From contig CM035413.1 of the NCBI GenBank assembly GCA_020310875.1, positions 186,869,855-186,933,854 on the forward strand: 64,000 nt of DNA, given 5' to 3'. Origin of the DNA: Ceratopteris richardii (taxonomy: Eukaryota; Streptophyta; Polypodiopsida; Polypodiales; Pteridaceae). The notes under the pieces are model-generated. The model searched no databases. It was given only the letters and a program-made list of their open reading frames with translations, and was not told the DNA's origin. The translations under genes were made by a program, and so were the position numbers. Positions 1-10,572 of this stretch are shown here, in pieces (the stretch's first letter is position 1; each line of letters opens with the position of its first letter).

Positions 1-264
1 CACTTCTTCAACCAAATGATTTAGGTAAGCATTAATACCAATAGCAGCACCACCCTTACCACAATGATTGGTGTTAAACCAGGAAAAACTACTGCACACA
101 ACCTTAAGATTAGACTTAAGCTGGAAACCTCCAACTTTGATTTCCTGAAGACAAATAAAGTCAGGACTCAAGGAGGAATCTTTAATCCATCTGTTAATAA
201 TCTTACCTCTGACAGGGTCAGACAAACCTTTAGCATTTAAAGAGATAATGTTGAGGCAGTCCAT
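1..264 (-). CDS. LINE ORF2, N-terminal endonuclease (runs off the left edge)
   Basis: This is the start of the second ORF of an L1-type non-LTR retrotransposon. It opens with ATG at 264 on the minus strand and stays open for 87 codons to position 1. The start matches the apurinic/apyrimidinic-type endonuclease domain of plant LINEs: an early SLNAKGL block (the Asn-containing motif), then FICLQEIK, which holds the conserved metal-binding Glu. This domain nicks target DNA so that reverse transcription can be primed on it. The start lies 24 bp after the ORF1 stop on the same strand, the usual compact L1 arrangement. Reverse transcriptase and the 3' tail are outside the window, so integrity cannot be judged. 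Confidence 0.85.
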   Translation of the reverse strand, partial: MDCLNIISLNAKGLSDPVRGKIINRWIKDSSLSPDFICLQEIKVGGFQLKSNLKVVCSSFSWFNTNHCGKGGAAIGINAYLNHLVEEV

Positions 265-288
265 GAAAAAAAGGAAAAAGAGAAGGGA

Positions 289-1950
289 TTACTTTTTAGG
301 GTTCTTCAGGGGCTTGATAGCCGAGTTGGAGACTCTCACAGTATCCTTTCTTTTGGATTTTGCTTTCTCCTTGGCAAAGGGACTACCAGTAGCCATAGCC
401 ACATCATTCATGTTATCATTCTCTAGTTCTGCCTGCATACTCTCCTCATCACTCTTATTAAGTTGTTCAATGAAAATTTCATCATTACTTTTTTGTTCAT
501 TGAATATACTATCATCAACAGCAGAGGTTATATGAAGATTACCAGAGGGCTTGAAGCTACCTTTCTTACCAACAGTGGACCATCCTGATCCTTCACCTGG
601 GGTTGATTCCTGTAAATAAGAATGTAAATCATTATTTTTTTGGTGAGGACTCGAAGCACCTGCTCCTGGACCTGCCTCAAAATCATGATTCTCAAGAATT
701 TGATAGGGGTTGCTAATTTCTTTGACCAACACTTCCGGTTTCATCACAGCATTAAAGATTTTTCTTTTATTCCTGAGAGATGCCTTCTTGTTCCATTGAT
801 CAGCATGAGGAGGGACATCTTTAACATTACTAGGACCCGACTTTTTGAGCTCCTCTTCTTTCTTTTCTTGGTGTTTAGCACTCACCAATATCGGACAATC
901 TCTAATCAAATGACCCTGTTTATAGCAATGAAAGCAGGCATTAGGAAGGTTTTTATACAAAACCTTTTGTTCATGAAGCTTAAGCCCTTCAGTATTTTTT
1001 AAAATTAAAACCGATTTAATACTTTTGGAAGTATCCACTTCAATAAGCATTTGGGGATCCCATTTAGGATTGAATCCATTTTTTGGTCGTTGCCCCAAAA
1101 CTTTACCAATCAGCTTGCCCAACTGTTCTATCCAAGGATAGTATTCAACAGGGAGGTCAGGCAACTCTACCCAAATTGGAACCTTAGTAGGTTTAGCACC
1201 CCTAGGATTAAAACCAGGAAACCATTTGAAGAAGGATATGGGAGTATTTCTAATAACCCAGTGGCCTTCAGCTATAACCTGCATGGCATTATGAGCATCT
1301 TCAAAAAAGAAAAGAAAGTAGTTATTGGGGAGATATTGAATATGCTTGGCAAATAACCCCCTGCTTTCCCAATTTACCTTCATCCAATTTTTTAGATTTT
1401 CCTGAGCAGGCCTAGGTCCATGACAAAGGCCTATCACAACTTTCTCAGATAAGTGATTGTTCCAAGCCTCTAAAGAGTTACTTTCTATAGTCAGGGTACA
1501 ATCGTCTCTATCAATGTCATTAGAATCAATATTAATGAAGTGAGGGGAATTTCTGTCCTCAGAGCAGTCCTCGTCAAGTTTCTCCTTGCCCTTTCTATCT
1601 TTAACATTATTGAAAGGAACTTGCATACCTGTTAAGTTTTGCGAGTTGAACATTGAGAAGGGAGCTTGGACAGTAGCCTGTACTGCATTCGCATACGAAA
1701 TACCATCTTGTCTCTGCTGAGAAAAGGTAGGGTTACGAGTTACCTGAGCGTCACCAGTAGCTGGGGAATACTCCGAACGAGCAGCATTTCCAAACTTGGA
1801 GCAGTTAGAGTCGAAGACCGGGTTCAGCATAGAGTTGAGTAATCCAAACGAACCATTAGCCTCAGCCATGCCATCCCGTAGTGCCTCGTGCAGAGCCATA
1901 GGCTCTCGTAGGGAGGTAGAACGATACCCCCCACAGAGGGGGGCACTCAC
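289..1950 (-). CDS. LINE ORF1 protein (DUF4283 plus zinc knuckle)
   Basis: A 553-residue gag-like ORF1 of a plant L1-type LINE. The first 160 residues are Ser/Asn-rich and look disordered. From about residue 170 comes a DUF4283-type RNA-binding domain (VVIGLCHGPRP, FFFEDAHNAMQVIAEGHWVI, VPIWVELPDLP). It is followed at about 338-351 by a CCHC zinc knuckle (CFHCYKQGHLIRDC), then a charged Lys-rich tail. Such proteins coat LINE RNA and form the ribonucleoprotein with the ORF2 product. The frame is open over its whole length, which suggests a fairly recent copy. ATG 1950 is the first Met. The frame runs TAA-terminated into the short ORF2 spacer. The upstream stretch 1951 to about 2053 is probably the 5' UTR. 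Confidence 0.85.
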   Translation of the reverse strand: MSAPLCGGYRSTSLREPMALHEALRDGMAEANGSFGLLNSMLNPVFDSNCSKFGNAARSEYSPATGDAQVTRNPTFSQQRQDGISYANAVQATVQAPFSMFNSQNLTGMQVPFNNVKDRKGKEKLDEDCSEDRNSPHFINIDSNDIDRDDCTLTIESNSLEAWNNHLSEKVVIGLCHGPRPAQENLKNWMKVNWESRGLFAKHIQYLPNNYFLFFFEDAHNAMQVIAEGHWVIRNTPISFFKWFPGFNPRGAKPTKVPIWVELPDLPVEYYPWIEQLGKLIGKVLGQRPKNGFNPKWDPQMLIEVDTSKSIKSVLILKNTEGLKLHEQKVLYKNLPNACFHCYKQGHLIRDCPILVSAKHQEKKEEELKKSGPSNVKDVPPHADQWNKKASLRNKRKIFNAVMKPEVLVKEISNPYQILENHDFEAGPGAGASSPHQKNNDLHSYLQESTPGEGSGWSTVGKKGSFKPSGNLHITSAVDDSIFNEQKSNDEIFIEQLNKSDEESMQAELENDNMNDVAMATGSPFAKEKAKSKRKDTVRVSNSAIKPLKNPKK

Positions 1951-2053
1951 TCGCGAAAGGAAACCCCGACAGAGGGTTCAGGAGGAGCATGCAAGAAAAA
2001 ACCCTAACCCTCGCGCTTGATTTTCGCGAGACAAGCCCACTCTCTCGTAGCAC

Positions 2054-3228
2054 ACTCGTACGTTACGATTTTATTCCGTCCCATTGACGCAGAAAGAATT
2101 TGTACGTCAAAACGCAAAAGGGCTTTTCCCAAATTAGTCCCAATCTTCGCGTTTTGTGGCGAATCGATGCTGCGCACTCAGTTTTGAAGCGCGCTGCTGC
2201 GCATGGACACGCTGCTTTTCTAGTCTGTGCGTGACCTAGGCGCAGTCATGTTTGGCACGAAGTCATGGCGCCGCACCCGACATGACAGGCTACGAGTTTC
2301 CTCATCGCAATTTTAGAAACTCATGCATGTCACATGATCTACAGACGGCCTGAGTCCGCCTGATCATGCTATGGCGGCATGCCCCCCCGCCCCCCCACAT
2401 CCTACTGATTCTACAGACGAGCCCGCTGACAACAGGCGCTGAAGCACAGATTCACAACGCGCCAGTGAACGAGACAGAGAGAGAGAGAGAGACTCGAGAG
2501 TATTGCTTCAAGAAATAGTGACGATGCTGACAGGCAAGCATAAACTGGTGGCCCGCGCAGAAATATTGTTAGTAAATTATGCGTATCTTCTGGAAAGCTC
2601 AAAGTGCACAGGTTGGAAAAGACGAGGTGAGATAGAGCTCAAGGAGGTAGAGATGCAGACACTGAAAGGGAGCAAGGTACGAGTGACATCCTGGCCCAGC
2701 GTTTCCGGTTATTGTGCAATGTGCATCCTTGTGTGTGCGTATGGTTATGCTTGAAATTGAGAGAGAGAAACCAGGAGCCTGGAGGCTGGATTTTGGAACA
2801 TTGAAGGTCCACTGGTGGATAATGCAACAGACTATGGCGCCTCTGTCGAGAGTACTGAATATCGTGCAGAAGTCGATCGAGTACGTAAATAGAACTGCAT
2901 GGCCCGGAATAGATGTCCCGAAAAGCAGGGATCAATCAGAAAAAGGTGGCGAGATGCCGCCTCCTCTCGAGCGTTCTGTGTGCTATCATGCTATGCAACT
3001 CTACGCTGCTTCAAAGAGCCAGCGTTTATTCCATCTTCAACGCTCCATCTTCGTCATCGCTACCCTCGATCTCTCTCTGGTCGTCCGCATTATAAAGACT
3101 TAACAATCAGTCAACAACACTTGTAACACACTTGAATCTTTTGAGGTGGGGCTTGTCCCGTGCACACTTATAGCACTCTTTCATTAATTTTCATTAATTT
3201 ATTTATGTTGGTCTTCTCAAAAAACACA
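2054..3228. other. No recognisable gene; GC-rich then mixed sequence
   Basis: No coding region, RNA gene or element end could be supported here. The part from about 2160 to 2440 is rich in GC, with C runs near 2384-2397, and a short GA tract lies at 2474-2493. Small ORFs overlap each other in several frames and show no domain. A possible TATA-like string (cattataaag) occurs near 3089. Confidence 0.4.
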
Positions 3229-3258
3229 CACATATATCTATATATATATATATATATA

Positions 3259-3305
<47 letters not shown>

Positions 3306-3314
3306 TAGAAAAAA

Positions 3315-3346
<32 letters not shown>
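3229..3346. repeat. (TA)n microsatellite, two blocks
   Basis: Two TA dinucleotide blocks (about 3237-3301 and 3319-3345) separated by a short A-rich stretch. The ORF through them, which reads as alternating Tyr/Ile, is an artefact of the repeat. Confidence 0.9.
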
Positions 3347-3350
<4 letters not shown>

Positions 3351-4252
3351 ATATTATTTATTTTATCATGGTCACAAAAGCCGGCCGGAAGATATGCTTA
3401 GAATGAGAATGATATCAGGAAAGAACACAAGTCAAGTTGCTCATGTCTTCTTGTGCCTCGACTCTTTTGCCCACAAGCCTCACTCACTCAAAGCAACCTC
3501 TTGGAAAGGAATCACGTGGTGTGGATATGATTATAAGTTTGAATCTCTACTCACATAGCTAACGTATGCATTATTGATAGGTTAACATGGTCGAACCTTC
3601 AACATCATACGTGAATGTGTAAAAGACCTTATCTAGTTGGAAACTTTCCACGTCAATAAGAGTTTTAGACCCTGCAAAAAGATCCATAGGATTGAATGTT
3701 CAAGAAATTGGAAATGGAGATCCTAATAAATATATTAGACACGTATACACGAGGTTGTCATAAGGCAATGGGAGTTTGATGGAGTGTTGATATCTACCTA
3801 CTCATAGAGTTCATGAAGTATAAGTAAGAAAAAGATCAAGGCAAACGGAAGTGAAAAAGAGAAGCAAGAGAAGTTGAGAAGACAACATTTTGTTAATTAT
3901 GGATACTAAGGTTTAATCTTTGCATGTTATGTGACTTCTCCATACCTCCACTCTGGGTATAGTTAAGGAGCATTCCTCCTAGGAGTCATTCGAAGAGATC
4001 CACTAGCCTCTTTCACTTTTCAAAAGAGATGCCATTTGCCAAGAAGGATATGCAAAGGACAATGCCATGTAGTTGCTCTACTATCTTGCACGATTAGTTA
4101 AAAAAGAAACGCTATGCTCAGTCCACACAACCAATGGAATCACGAAGCACTTCCAATGTAGATAAAATCCCTATTCTATATAAAACCATGAATTTTTTTT
4201 GAAGTCTTTGCTTGGAAAGAAGACATACTAATCATACATAGTTAGGGCACCA
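3347..4252. other. AT-rich sequence without recognisable genes
   Basis: About 900 bp with stops in all frames. No domain, terminal repeat or RNA gene was seen. It is probably decayed transposon or spacer DNA left of the copia LTR that starts near 4253. Confidence 0.4.
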
Positions 4253-4641
4253 TGTAGAGAGTACACGCGTGGAAGCAAAATGAAAAGAAGAGTGTACACA
4301 CAAAAAGAAAGAATGTGAGACTCAAAAGTGAGTAGACCATGAAATGGGAAAGCCAAGAGCATGGAGTAGGATCCTCAAGCTTCTAACCAAGAAAAAATGG
4401 GGGGAGAGACCCTCTTTATATAGGGTTGGAGGGGGCTCTCCAATGTACATGAAATATGGGATAATCCCCTTGAAGGAGAATGAATACACTAGTAGAAGAA
4501 AATGACAATGTATCCTGATATAAAAGGGATACAATATAAAATGGAAATAAAATGGAAATGGGATGCCTTCGGGATACTAAATGGAGATGCACTCATGTGG
4601 ATACAAATGGAAATGATAAAGGAGAAATCATGTCATCAACA
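4253..4641 (-). repeat. 3' LTR of a truncated Ty1/copia element (K)
   Basis: On the minus strand this stretch begins TGTTGATGACATG directly after a purine run (polypurine tract at 4642-4649) and ends ...CTCTACA, giving 389 bp with TG...CA ends. It holds a TATA-like CTATATAAAG (about 4413-4422), 230 bp into the LTR. It follows the decayed RNase H end of a copia polyprotein on the same strand, as a 3' LTR should. No partner LTR was found in the window. Confidence 0.6.
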
Positions 4642-4918
4642 CCCCCTCTGCAACTCCATTGGAGTGGTTGAATGTTTCAAAGGTCCACCAAGCATTGGAG
4701 CAAAACAGGAGGTAGAGCCTTCATAAACATATATGCCAATTTCTCTTGAGAGGTACATTGCTCTAGAGTAATCTCCTAAGATACGAGCTTCTCACAGATG
4801 AAATGATACTAGATCTTGATGTGCTTCATCCAAGCGTGGAACACTAGATTCTTGGCAATGGCCAAGTTTGACTCATTGTCTGTGGAAATGCATGTCTGGG
4901 TAATGTGCAAAACACCAA
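4642..4918 (-). pseudogene. Copia K RNase H C-terminal remnant
   Basis: The minus-strand translation shows the end of a Ty1/copia RNase H. There is a degenerate TDNESNLAIAKN block (the usual motif is CDNQSAI.LAKNP), FHAWMKHIK in place of FHARTKHIE, and then an FMKALP match to the FTKALP motif near the 3' LTR. In-frame stops and a shift show it is dead. The homology stops at about 4918, where the gypsy-type LTR of element H begins, so H probably inserted here. Confidence 0.6.
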
Positions 4919-5067
4919 TGTTAGATAATAATCATCAAAGACACATGGTCTCACATGCTAGGTTGCATTATTTGTTATTCGACAATTCATTTATTCGTGA
5001 TTTTTGGTATGCATCGTTTCTAATTACATTGTTTCAGTAATTACAATTACATTTCGGCAGCCTAACA
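4919..5067 (-). repeat. Probable short 3' LTR end of gypsy H
   Basis: The right end (...cggcagcctaaca, 5054-5067) matches the equivalent LTR end of element B (...gcggcctaaca, ending 16362). Both are followed by similar sequence (ctggca.gca) leading into the extra ORF. TGTTA at 4919 is the nearest candidate outer end, which would make the LTR only 149 bp against about 500 in B. The outer boundary is therefore uncertain; a deletion is possible. Confidence 0.4.
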
Positions 5068-7148
5068 CTGGCACGCATGCTAGAATCGAACCTAGAATTG
5101 ATTAATTACAAAAAATAGCTAAGAATCATCAACAATGCCTTGAATATACACAACATGAGCTAATTTGAGAGTACATGAAATTTTCTGCTTTAGTGACTCT
5201 AACATCTCCTAGAGAATGTGCAGTCCTACCAGATGAGCATCTGTGTGCGCTGAACTAGAAGCAATGACTTGTGCTAGCAAAACTTCACTTTGGTTTTGCA
5301 AGAAAGCTTCTTATAGATAGAAATCATTAGCGATGGTTGTGTCTCTGTGTAACTTGGCATCAACAATCTCTACATCAATTTGTGACAATCGTTCTTGCTG
5401 AATACCAAGTTGCTTTTTGGGGCGATCCAACTCCTGCTACTAAAACTATATTGTCTTAAAAAGATCTTGGTGCTCCTTCTAAATCACTTCAATTTCTTTC
5501 TTTAATTGAATTGTGTGAACAATTTCTACATCGAGCACTTGACCTTTTTGGAGAAATTCTTCTGTAACCTATCTAAGCTCTCTTTCACCTTGTAGTGCTT
5601 TGTCAGATAGTACCTTATACGCGTGTTCAAGTTCTGCAAATCTGGTGCGAGTATTGGCTAGCTCACAATCGAGAGCTATCATGGCATCATCTTTATCAGT
5701 CAATGCTTGTTTGAGAAGAGAAATCTCCGCGTCTTTACCTTCGATAACCTTATCCTTAGCTTTAACATGTTCCTGTAATAAACATTCAGTTGCTCGAGTT
5801 GCCAAATTCTATTCCTGCAATGGAGCGATATCTGCCTCTAGGACATCAAACTTTGATTGATATTCAGTGTGCAGGGACTGTTGAGCATCATGCAACTGAA
5901 CAGGGAGTTGCTTGGATAATTGAAGAAGGAAGTCACCGATCTAGGCTAATTGCAAAAATGCATTCGGTACTAAAAAAGTCGATAACGGGTGAGAAGGTTT
6001 TATAGAAACCATAGCAGCAGATGAAGGGGGGGAATAATTGGGTGAAGAGGGTATAGGACGAGAGTTGGAAACTGCCACCAAGTGATTAGGAGACGAAGGG
6101 CGTACCGGGGGACTGGGGGGTAAGGGTGCCCAAGAAGATGAAGGAGGTGGGGTTTTCAGATGTGCTGTATTGTTACCGTCAGGCATGGACTTCGATGGAG
6201 ATGGAGGCGCATTCGAATCAACTTTGTCCGGCTGGGCTTCTTTGTGGACGAGGGATTCAGCTATCAACTCCTAGGTAGTTGGATGGGTGGTGTCATCAAT
6301 CGTATCCTTTGGTGCTGTGTTAGTAACAACCTCATGTTGCATGTCTGCCATCACGGTGTGTTGAACATCTTCCAGAATAGTATCTTCAATGGTTTTTTCC
6401 TTAGGCGAGGGTGGGGCAAAAGATGCATGCACGGATGAAGCAGTGTCCTGATGCACCTTACTGGAAGATGCATGAACTTGGCTCTAAGAAGGACTAACCT
6501 TCCTACGTTTCTCCCGGAAAAATTATAAAGGGTCTTCATTATCATTATCACATCCCATCACCTGCTCAGAATCCTCGCGTAACAACAAATTACCCATTAG
6601 AGGGTTCAAAACAGGGTTCACAGAGGAATGAAAGAAGGTGAGGCAGACAAGTACGGGGACATTAGCCTTTGGCTAACTAACACATAATGGTTTGGCACTC
6701 ATGATGGATGGGCTGAAGAAAGAATAATGCCCAATTGATATGTTCATGGGCGGAAGCATTGATTAGAGAATAGAAAGATCCAGATATACTGTAAGTTTGC
6801 TTTTGGAGGTTAAGGGCGATCACCAAAAAATGTAATGTTGAAAATTCTGGCTCGGGTCGGCACAGGGTGGTGAATTCATTGGAGGATTGTCGAGGAAATA
6901 GCTGCTTCAGTGTTTCCAATGGTAGAAGAGGAACTTCAGTACAACCTTCATGTGGAAGATGAAACATTTGGGCCACAGTGTTAAGGGTAACCATCGTACG
7001 TGGGTTAAGGCAAGTAAGCGGCCAACAAGATTCCATTGGGGCAATATCTGTAATGGCTGCAAGCACTGGGGCGAAGTAGGGATGACATTTGACTAAATGC
7101 CAGGGCAACTCGATGAATGCTAGAAAACCACGAGGACGAAGGAATTCT
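5068..7148 (-). pseudogene. Gypsy H extra ORF (ORF3), decayed
   Basis: Broken minus-strand frames match ORF3 of element B in the same order. The N-terminal part (7148 to about 6677) has ELPWHLVKCHP, CWPLTCL, ELFPRQSSNE and LCRPEPE, against ELPWHSVECQP, CWPIACL, ELFPRHSSNE and LCRPEPE in B. A Pro/Ser-rich middle (about 6456-5941) has SSPNYSPP against SSPDYSPP. A coiled-coil C-terminal part (5805-5569) follows. Stops and shifts break it throughout. The N-terminal 35 or so residues are missing because the CACTA-like element starts at 7149. Function unknown. Its position downstream of integrase is shared with B. Confidence 0.7.
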
Positions 7149-7430
7149 CACTACAAGAAATAGGGGGGCGTAGCGACGCCCTTGAATTGAAAAGAAAACA
7201 AGCACCGTCGCTTAAGCGATGCTAGCGTCGCATAAGCGATGGTGATGTTTTTGAAATTTTTTTTTTGAAGGGGATACGTCGCGTAAGCGATGCCTGCATC
7301 GCTTATGCGATGCTAAATCTCTGCATCGCAAGTAGTGTCATTGCCTAGTGATGTTATCTGTGACGTGGGCAAACTAGATAGCGACGCATATGCGTCATCC
7401 TTTCCAGAGCGTTGCATAAGCGATGCTCTG
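7149..7430. repeat. CACTA left terminus and subterminal repeat array
   Basis: After the CACTACAAGAAATAG terminus come GTCGCTTAAGCGATG, GCGTCGCATAAGCGATG, GTCGCGTAAGCGATGC, GCATCGCTTATGCGATG and TTGCATAAGCGATGC between about 7206 and 7430, in both orientations. Arrays of this kind bind the accessory transposition protein in characterised CACTA systems; that role is inferred here. Confidence 0.7.
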
Positions 7431-7495
7431 AAATGTAAAAAAAAAAATCGAATTCTCCCGACACATTTGTGCCGAGATCTGGACAAGAGCAACAG

Positions 7496-7606
<111 letters not shown>

Positions 7607-7614
7607 AGGTATGC

Positions 7615-8545
7615 ATGCACACACACACTTACACACACATATATATGCATACACACACACATACACATAGACACACAAATACACACACATATACACACAT
7701 ACACACATAATGTTGCATACACACACATATACATGCATACACATACACATATACATGCACACACACATATATGCATACACACACATATGCATACATAATG
7801 CACATGCAGACATACACATACATAATGCATACACATGCACACACATATACACATACACATACACACATACACATACACACACATACACACACATACACAC
7901 ACACATACACACATACATACACACACACATACACACACATATATGCATACACACACATAAAGAGACATGCACACACATACACTTACATGCATACATATGC
8001 GTACGTAATGCATATGCATATGCATACATAATGCATATGCATATGCATACATAATGCATATGCATATGCATACATAATGCATATGCATATGCATACATAA
8101 TGCATATGCATATGCATACATACATACATACTTACATGCATACACACACATATGCATACATAATGCACATGCATACATACATATACATAATGCACATGCA
8201 TACATACACATACATAATGCATACACACACATATGCATACATAATGCATACACACACATACACACACATATGCATACATACATGCATACACATACACACA
8301 TAGACACATACACACACATAGACACATACACACACATAAACAGATACACACTCATAGACACACACACATACACATAGACGTGCACATACATACACACACA
8401 TATACACACACACATACACACATAGACACATACACAGATAATGATGCATTCACACACATACACATGCATACACACATACAAATGCATACACACATACACA
8501 CATAATGATGCATTCACACACATACACATGCATTCACACAGGGAT
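7615..8545. repeat. Long CA/TA/TGCATA alternating purine-pyrimidine tract
   Basis: About 930 bp made of ACAC, ATAC, ACATATGC and ATGCAT words, almost strictly alternating purine and pyrimidine. Long ORFs in both directions through it (Tyr/Met/Cys/Val-rich or His/Thr-rich) are repeat artefacts and are not annotated as genes. Confidence 0.9.
8006..8125. repeat. 23-bp minisatellite inside the CA/TA tract
   Basis: The word taatgc recurs at 8052, 8075 and 8098, a period of 23 bp, with about five units of a TGCATATGCATATGCATACATAA-like sequence. It sits within the alternating purine-pyrimidine tract. Confidence 0.8.
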
Positions 8546-8699
8546 ACAAGTCCTAAATATGACCTTTCCCCCTAGTGTAGAGTACACATATTTAGGCAGT
8601 GTAGTTGTGCATGACAGCTAGATAATGCAATGTCCTGTTGGCAATAAATGGTTAACAGATTGCCATACTTGTCCCAAGTCTTTGCTATCAAAAAGGGAT

Positions 8700-9957
8700 T
8701 GAAACTACTCTTCAATTCCTAACATGCCTTCAAAATGTTCTGCATGAATGGATTTTCCAAATAGGGTTCAGTGTTGGCTTGAAAGACATGTACTTAACAG
8801 ATGAAATCAGAACATATAAAAAACTTCTTGAAGAAGTTCATACTACTATAGATGATGGCAGATTGTCTTCTCAGAGAGTTCTCACTTTGGAAATGCAGAT
8901 CTAATTAGTCTTGTCAGGAAAAGAGGAACTCATTCCAAGAACTTTTATCAATCCATGTCATAGTGATATCATTGATTATGGTTACCAAGAAAATTTTCTT
9001 AGCTTAGTTGAAGAAATCAGTGTTAGAAGATCAGCAATTTGTGAATTTCAATGTGTTCTTGGGGAAATACAAAACGTTGTTGAGAGGCATAGTTGTCCAT
9101 CCAATTCCATGATGGCAATGATAAGGGTTGGAAGCAAAGGATCATTGTCAAACTTGATACAACAGTGTGCATGCTTAGGTTTACAATCTGTAAACGGAGA
9201 GGAGTTGTTCTTTTCTGACTTTCATGATGGTTTGGAAATAATTCATTCTTGCTTTTTAGATGGTTTAACCTCCAAAGAATTCCTTTATCATTTAGTGTCT
9301 TCTCAAAAACCTGGAAAAGGGTATGGAGCTAAGGGGCCTCGAGAACTTTTTCGAAAATGTATGTATGGGTTAAGGGAAGTGTATTTAGCATATGATGGTT
9401 CTGTTCGGACACGAACAAACAATCAGGTAATACAATTCAATTATGAAGTTTTGGAGAACATCAACGAGGCAGACTGGAAATCAAAGGATCCGTAGAGTTC
9501 TGGCCTTGGTTCAGAGCCTTTTGGTGTACTGGCCGTGACATCATTGATTGAACCAGCTTATAGTTATGCATTTCGCCAATCTGCACCAACAAAGAGTAAT
9601 CCCATTGAATTGCTAAAGGTAATCTTTGACAATTATGATCTCTTCTTATAGTTTTGATTTTAATGTAATGTTGTTAAAACATAATTGGTTTTTGAGGTAA
9701 GATAAAACAAAGAAAACTCTGGGAATTTCGATCATCATGATTTGTTTTCCCTTCTCATTTTCTAGGAGACCCTTCTAAGATGCTCCAGCACATCTTTGAA
9801 AGGCATAGATCACAAATCCATTCTTGCCATTTCTTCGAACACAATAAAGAGGAAAACTGATCCAGCAAGGATAGCACTACAGATTCAGAGACATCTTCAC
9901 TGTTTCACACTTGGAATGTTACCAGTTTATAAGACCATGATAGAGTTACGTACCATC
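8700..9957 (+). pseudogene. Captured fragment of RNA polymerase IV/V largest subunit (NRPD1/NRPE1-like), with intron
   Basis: One frame from about 8700 to 9618 encodes conserved blocks of a multisubunit RNA polymerase largest subunit: GFSVGLKDMYL, then NSMMAMIRVGSKGS with QQCACLGLQ, then FLDGLTSKEFLYH, YLAYDGSVR and QVIQFNYE, then GSEPFGVLAV with EPAYSYAF and NPIELLK. A GT-AG intron (9619-9765, 147 bp) follows. The second exon opens ETLLRCSSTS, matching the Pol IV/V pattern after the SNPxELLKE region. The Pol II trigger-loop string GREGLIDTAVKT is replaced by unrelated residues, and this divergence is typical of Pol IV/V. In-frame TAA (8902) and TAG (9493) stops show it is not functional. The retained intron implies capture at the DNA level. 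Pol IV and Pol V make the transcripts used in RNA-directed DNA methylation. I cannot tell IV from V. Confidence 0.8.
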
Positions 9958-10035
9958 ATCAAAATGTTTGTTAGCCCCGTTTTTTTCTTTAGTTCATAAA
10001 ATACTATTTTAAACTTGAAGAAATCATGCATTTTT
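9958..10035. other. Sequence after the Pol IV/V fragment
   Basis: AT-rich link between the end of the second Pol IV/V exon and the CA tract. Similarity to the polymerase fades near 9950, possibly at an intron donor. Confidence 0.3.
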
Positions 10036-10245
10036 AATGCAAGACATACACATACACACACACATAAACACACACACAAACATACACACATAGACACATA
10101 CACACATAATGATGCATACACACATATACACATGCATACACACACATATGCATACATACATGCATACACATACACACAAAGACACATACACACAAAGACA
10201 CATACACACACATAGACACATACACACACATAGACACATACACAC
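10036..10245. repeat. (CA)n-rich microsatellite
   Basis: About 210 bp of ACAC, ACATAC and TAGACACA words, similar in composition to 7615-8545. It lies between two Pol IV/V fragments. Confidence 0.9.
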
Positions 10246-10311
10246 ATAAAAAAAAAGTTCGATTTCTCCGGGCACATTTGTGCCAAGATTAACACGTGAG
10301 AGCAAGAAGAG

Positions 10312-10360
<49 letters not shown>
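10246..10360. repeat. Duplicated A-run/TCGATT block plus (GA)n
   Basis: An A run, then a block containing tctccgggcacatttgtgcc, then a GA tract (about 10313-10360). It repeats the order and much of the sequence of 7439-7603 (tctcccgacacatttgtgcc). So each Pol IV/V fragment region is bounded by a copy of the same block. Confidence 0.75.
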
Positions 10361-10363
<3 letters not shown>

Positions 10364-10572
10364 CTGAGATTTCTGAATTCTTGGATTTAAGTCATCAGTT
10401 AATATCTACCCAACGAGGCCAAGCTTTACTTAAATTATCTCAAGATGGCATCCTTTCAAGCCATTTGATTTTAGAAAATCATTTTTGGCTGCTAAAACAT
10501 GAAATTCGAATGTTAAATATGTATTGTGACTCTCCTGCTCCCAAGCCTACAATAATTAAGGCACCTGGAGCA
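10361..10572 (+). pseudogene. Second captured Pol IV/V largest-subunit fragment
   Basis: One open frame reads FLDLSHQLISTQRGQALLKL, then SQDGILSSHLIL, then CDSPAPKPTIIKAPGA. The pattern (a Gln-rich reuse of leaders, a run of Leu-rich helices, then PxPxIIKAP) matches the part of Pol II/IV/V largest subunits just before the funnel, where Pol II has the P.P.I.KP motif. In a normal gene this lies N-terminal to the GSKGS block, but here it lies downstream, so the fragments are out of order. Homology ends at about 10572, where the DCD repeat unit begins. Confidence 0.6.

Noticed and set aside
5067..5130. tRNA T-arm-like string (ggttcgattctag on the minus strand) next to the H LTR; a weaker one next to the B LTR at 16363-16425
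   Set aside because: No full cloverleaf could be drawn, the A box is absent and the length is short. It may be a coincidence at the 3' LTR border.
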